Assembly: GCA_036508135.1 (NCBI GenBank)
Contig: DATCHW010000207.1
Coordinates: 70,661 to 134,660 of the forward strand
Reading direction: 5' to 3'
DNA: 64,000 nt
Origin: DATCHW01 sp036508135
GTDB taxonomy: Bacteria; Bacteroidota; Ignavibacteria; Tepidaquicellales; Tepidaquicellaceae
The position numbers and the translations under genes were made by a program. This document shows positions 60,429 through 64,000 of the stretch, piece after piece. How positions within the stretch are numbered: position 1 is the first letter of the stretch; each line of letters starts with the position of its first letter. The notes beneath the pieces were generated by a model. It made no database searches, was not told where the DNA came from, and was given only the letters and a program-made list of their open reading frames with translations.

Positions 60429-63026
60429 CAAAAAGAAAAAAGAGGGAAATTAAAAATTTACCTCGGAATGTGCGCAGGTGTTGGAAAATCATTCGCAATG
60501 CTTCAGGATGCAAGCAAAGCATCCGGTCGTGGTATTGATGTGTTAATCGGATATATTGAAACCCACGGAAGAGCCGAAACAGAATTTCTTCTTTTCCATC
60601 TCCCGCAGCAACCGAGAAAAAAAATACAGTATAAAGGTTTTACACTCGAAGAAATGGATACCGATGCGATTTTTAAAAAAAAGCCCAGACTTGTTGTAGT
60701 TGATGAACTCGCCCATACTAACGCTCCGGGAAGCAGGCACAATAAAAGATACCTTGATGTTCTCGAATTACTCGAAAAGGGAATAGATGTTTATACCGCC
60801 GTAAATGTACAGCACATTGAAAGTCTTGCCGATACTGTAAGCCAAATCACCGGCGTAATGATTAAAGAAACCGTTCCCGACTCCATATTTGATGTTGCAG
60901 ATGAAATCGAACTTATCGATATATCTCCCGATGAATTGTTACGAAGACTTTCAGACGGTAAGGTTTACACTGCCGATAAAACAGAAAATGCCGTAAATAA
61001 TTTTTTCAGGAAAGGAAATCTCAGCGCCCTTCGTGAACTCGCATTAAGGTTAACTGCAGACAGGGTTGACAGACAGGTGAGAGATTATATGCAGGAAAAT
61101 CGCATCCCCGGTCCCTGGAAATCAACTCAACGAATATTAATCGGTATTGGACCAAGTCCGGTCTCCGTTGATCTCATTCGCTGGGCAAGAAGAATTGCCT
61201 ATACAATGGAAGCAAGCTGGGTTGCAGTAAACGTTGAAACCCCGCATCTGCTAGATGATAAACAGAAACTCTCTTTAATTAAAAACCTCGAACTGGCTAA
61301 AGAGCTCGGAGCAGAAGTAATTACCACATCCGATACAGATATTGTCAGAGGGTTAATTCGTATTGCAAAAAGACAAAATGCTTCACATATAGTAATCGGC
61401 AAATCTCAAAAACGAAGTTTTATTTCGAAAATTTTCAAAAAAGATATTGTTAATAGAATTATAAATGAATGCGGAAAAATAGACGTTTATGTTGTATCGG
61501 GGAATGAATATGATGCGGAAAAAAAACAAGAGTTCAAATTACCAAAATTACAATCAAGTATTTACAAATATGTCCTTTCTGCTTTAATTGTATGTACTGT
61601 TGCAGCAATCTGCTATCCCTTTAGTTCAGTTCTTGGGTATCAGACGGTTGCATTAATACTGTTATTCGTTGTAACTTTACTTCCGCTCATTTTTGGACCC
61701 GGTCCCGTACTTCTTTCTGCTGTCATCAGCCCGGTGATTTGGAATTATTTTTTCGTTCCGCCAAAGTTCACTTTTTTAATCAGCCGAATTGAAGACATAT
61801 TAATGTTCATTATGTTTCTTATCATCGCTCTGGTTACAGGTATCTTAACAACAAAAATCCGGCAGAGAGAAAAGACAGTTATGCAAAGAGAAGAAAGAGC
61901 AGTTGCACTTTATAATCTCGCTAACGACCTTTCAAACGCAAAAAATTTCGATGAAGTGATAAAAGAGTCTGTTAAAAATTTAAAAAAAGTTTTTAACGCT
62001 GGGGTGGTTTTTTTACTTTTTGACGAAGACAAAAACGAATTATCAGAAGTTCACAATTCGGAATTAAAAAATATATCCGAAAAGGAATTAAGCGTCGCTC
62101 AATGGGTTTATGTAAATAAAAAAAGAGCCGGTCAATATACGGATTCCCTTCCTTTCGCCGAATATATTTATTACCCGCTTTATGGTCCGCGCGGAACCTA
62201 TGGAGTTATTGGCTTGAAAATGAAAAAAGAAATTATGTTCAGGGAGCAGGAGTCCTTAATTGACAATTTTATTAAACAAACAGGGGCTGCAACAGAGCGC
62301 GAGTTATTAAACCGGAAGGCTAATAAAGCTCTGCTTTGGGAAGAATCAGAGAAATTATATAAAACTTTATTCGATAGTATTTCTCATGAACTGAAAACAC
62401 CAATCGCCACAATAATGGGAGCATCTAGTTTTCTTCATCAATCTCCATCTACAATAAACAGCACTACTCAAAATCAATTATTCGAAGAAATCAATACCGC
62501 CTCCATCAGGTTAAACAGACTCGTCGAAAACCTTCTCGATATGGCAAGACTCGAAAGCGGAAAATTAATCCCAAATATCAAACCCTGCGACGTCAACGAC
62601 TTATTTAATAAAGTGTTGAATAATTATGAAAAAGAATTAAAGCCCCACGAAATTAAAATAGATATTCAGGAAAATTTCCCTTTTATAAACGTAGATTTTG
62701 TTTTAGTAGAGCAGGCTTTAAATAATATTTTACAAAACGCACTGATATATACTTCCCCGCATTCCAAAATAGAATTGCAAGCTACTTTCGATGAGATTAA
62801 TTTTTATTTAATCATTTCCGACAACGGGAAAGGAATTCCCGAACAAAATCTTGAACATATTTTCAATAAATTTTATAGAATAGATAATAAAGTTTCCGGG
62901 GGAACCGGGCTCGGATTATCAATTGCCAAAGGAATCTCAGAAGTGCACAAAGGAACAATAACTGCATCGAATAAAATTACCGGCGGTCTTAAATTTGTGA
63001 TAAAAATTCCGCAGAAATTTAATTAA
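60369..63026 (+). CDS. kdpD: Sensor histidine kinase KdpD
   Basis: An 885-aa membrane kinase. The KdpD N-terminal domain has Walker A GMCAGVGKS at 33-41 and VVVDELAHTNAPGSRHNKRY. A Usp-like domain spans ~250-370. Four transmembrane helices (DUF4118) lie at ~398-495, and a GAF-like domain at ~520-650. The HisKA box has His673 in SISHELKTP, and the ATPase domain has NNILQNA, ISDNGKGI and GGTGLGLSIAKG. It senses low K+ and turgor and phosphorylates KdpE. Full length, unlike the short KdpDs of some phyla. It starts 2 bp after a KdpC remnant. Confidence 0.97.
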   Translation: MEESSRPNPDELLAQIKKDEQKEKRGKLKIYLGMCAGVGKSFAMLQDASKASGRGIDVLIGYIETHGRAETEFLLFHLPQQPRKKIQYKGFTLEEMDTDAIFKKKPRLVVVDELAHTNAPGSRHNKRYLDVLELLEKGIDVYTAVNVQHIESLADTVSQITGVMIKETVPDSIFDVADEIELIDISPDELLRRLSDGKVYTADKTENAVNNFFRKGNLSALRELALRLTADRVDRQVRDYMQENRIPGPWKSTQRILIGIGPSPVSVDLIRWARRIAYTMEASWVAVNVETPHLLDDKQKLSLIKNLELAKELGAEVITTSDTDIVRGLIRIAKRQNASHIVIGKSQKRSFISKIFKKDIVNRIINECGKIDVYVVSGNEYDAEKKQEFKLPKLQSSIYKYVLSALIVCTVAAICYPFSSVLGYQTVALILLFVVTLLPLIFGPGPVLLSAVISPVIWNYFFVPPKFTFLISRIEDILMFIMFLIIALVTGILTTKIRQREKTVMQREERAVALYNLANDLSNAKNFDEVIKESVKNLKKVFNAGVVFLLFDEDKNELSEVHNSELKNISEKELSVAQWVYVNKKRAGQYTDSLPFAEYIYYPLYGPRGTYGVIGLKMKKEIMFREQESLIDNFIKQTGAATERELLNRKANKALLWEESEKLYKTLFDSISHELKTPIATIMGASSFLHQSPSTINSTTQNQLFEEINTASIRLNRLVENLLDMARLESGKLIPNIKPCDVNDLFNKVLNNYEKELKPHEIKIDIQENFPFINVDFVLVEQALNNILQNALIYTSPHSKIELQATFDEINFYLIISDNGKGIPEQNLEHIFNKFYRIDNKVSGGTGLGLSIAKGISEVHKGTITASNKITGGLKFVIKIPQKFN

Positions 63027-63033
63027 TATTATT

Positions 63034-63729
63034 ATGAGCATATCGGAAAATATTTTAGTCATTGATGATGAAATACAAATAAGAAGATTACTTAAAATCA
63101 GTCTTGAAAATTCCGGCTATAAAGTATTTGAAGCTGAAAATGCAAAAACAGGCTTGCAGGAAATAATTAATTGCAGACCATCCTTAATATTGCTCGATTT
63201 AGGTTTACCAGATGAAGATGGTTTGAGCTTGCTAAAAAAAATCAGGGGGTTTTCAGATATATCAATTATAATTTTGTCAGTCAGGAATTCCGAGCAGGAT
63301 ATTATCGCAGCCCTGGACTCAGGTGCTGATGATTACATCACTAAACCTTTTAATGCAGGTGAACTTCTTGCAAGAATAAGGGCAAGCCTCCGTCACTCCC
63401 AGCCGGAACAAAAGTCTCCGGTATTTACTAACGGTAATATTACTGTTGATTTCTCTACAAGGGAAGTTAAAAAGAAAGAAGAAATAGTCAAACTTACTTC
63501 GACCGAATTCTCTCTCCTTGCTTTATTTATAAGGAATTCCGGGAAGGTATTGACGCATAATTATTTTCTTAAAGAAATCTGGGGCAGGCCATATTCCGAT
63601 GAAACACAATACTTGCGAGTCTACATAGCCCAACTAAGAAAAAAGCTCGAAGATAATCCGGCTCATCCCAAAATGTTTATTACAGAATCCGGTGTTGGTT
63701 ATCGAATGAAAGTTTTAGAAGAACTCTGA
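63034..63729 (+). CDS. kdpE: Response regulator KdpE
   Basis: A 231-aa OmpR-type regulator. The receiver domain (~5-118) has the acidic pair D11/D12, the phospho-acceptor D55 in LILLDLGLPDEDG, and K in DYITKPF. The winged-helix DNA-binding domain is ~130-228 (EFSLLALFIRNSGKVLTHNYFLKEIWG). It activates kdpFABC when phosphorylated by KdpD. It starts 7 bp after kdpD, completing the operon. Confidence 0.97.
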   Translation: MSISENILVIDDEIQIRRLLKISLENSGYKVFEAENAKTGLQEIINCRPSLILLDLGLPDEDGLSLLKKIRGFSDISIIILSVRNSEQDIIAALDSGADDYITKPFNAGELLARIRASLRHSQPEQKSPVFTNGNITVDFSTREVKKKEEIVKLTSTEFSLLALFIRNSGKVLTHNYFLKEIWGRPYSDETQYLRVYIAQLRKKLEDNPAHPKMFITESGVGYRMKVLEEL

Positions 63730-64000
63730 TTGATTTGGTGAGAATAACGCCCATTTATCGGGACGACCCCGTATTTTTATAAAGCAAAAAAATCAGTTCA
63801 TTGACCTCTTTTTTATAGTCGGGATGGCCAGATTCGAACCATGGCATCTTCCCGACCTGTCAGCAATTTTATTGCAGGTATTTATTATACATAGAACAGT
63901 GAAATTATATTATTATAATTGAAAACACATTAAGAGCGTCTAATAATATATGTCGTTATTAAGTATTGTATTTTTTTATGATATTGCATAATACAGTCTT
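63730..64000. other. Region after kdpE with a tRNA-3'-end-like palindrome
   Basis: There is no gene. GTCGGGA (63818-63824) pairs with TCCCGAC (63850-63856). Read on the minus strand, the inside contains GGTTCGAATC, the invariant T-loop of tRNAs, and the ends could form part of an acceptor arm. No D-arm, anticodon arm or full cloverleaf follows, so it is not a functional tRNA. A short CGGG/CCCG hairpin followed by TATTTTTAT at ~63759-63780 may end the kdp transcript. Confidence 0.45.

Noticed and set aside
63818..63856. Functional tRNA gene
   Set aside because: Only a T-arm-like segment is present; D and anticodon arms and a proper 7-bp acceptor/T-stem arrangement are missing.
1..64000. CRISPR arrays, anti-phage islands or toxin-antitoxin modules
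   Set aside because: No regularly spaced repeats, cas, restriction, retron or CBASS-type genes were seen; the XRE regulator pairs with a multi-pass membrane protein, not a toxin.

Overview
The window is AT-rich and looks like the chromosome of a free-living member of the Bacteroidota/Ignavibacteriota (FCB) group. Two secreted proteins end in a type IX secretion sorting domain with the NYPNPFNP signature that is especially common in Ignavibacteria. Other pointers are a Bacteroidota-like DnaA, a TonB receptor with a carboxypeptidase-regulatory N-terminus, many SPII lipoproteins, and weak or absent Shine-Dalgarno sites at most genes. The phylum-level placement is inference from these features; no rRNA is present. 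I saw no intact tRNA, CRISPR array, integrase or transposase.

Layout. 0-6.2 kb is the replication-origin neighbourhood: a partial mannose-1-phosphate guanylyltransferase and an unknown 653-aa protein on the minus strand, a 510-bp AT-rich gap with DnaA-box-like sites, then dnaA and recN. 6.2-7.6 kb holds two small genes (a fungal-type cytosine deaminase and a lipoprotein) separated and bracketed by three REP/BIME-like palindromic elements. 7.7-25 kb is mostly housekeeping: PLD-like protein, hypA, DinB-like protein and a Sua5/YciO gene in one minus-strand operon, mnmG, a large T9SS-exported BNR-type protein, glnA with a clear terminator, and an era operon with lipoproteins and an NlpC/P60 hydrolase. 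25-43 kb is a mixed region: a gluzincin peptidase, a PD40/T9SS gene split by an in-frame amber codon, a cation-efflux transporter, a type III polyketide synthase, DoxX, a YgiD-type dioxygenase, amtB, a universal stress protein, a TonB receptor preceded by a tiny His/Cys-rich secreted protein, and a nitronate monooxygenase.

43.7-52.6 kb is an accessory run of small, mostly single-domain genes, nearly all on the plus strand and separated by palindrome-containing spacers: XRE regulator plus membrane protein, SRPBCC, isoprenylcysteine methyltransferase-like, two secreted proteins sharing a duplicated leader and signal peptide, methyltransferases, DUF998, an amber-interrupted GNAT, a DHCW cupin and OsmC. 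52.8-54.9 kb has a GT9 glycosyltransferase overlapping a LysE-type exporter. 55.1-63.7 kb is a complete high-affinity potassium system (kdpF-A-B-C, kdpD-E). Its kdpC-kdpD spacer contains a decayed KdpC paralogue, duplicated copies of the kdpC/kdpD junction and what may be a porin remnant.

The most distinctive signals are structural rather than a new enzyme system: the REP/BIME-like element, the duplicated leader/signal-peptide cassette, the duplicated kdp junction, and two genes interrupted by single in-frame TAG codons at places where homology continues in frame.
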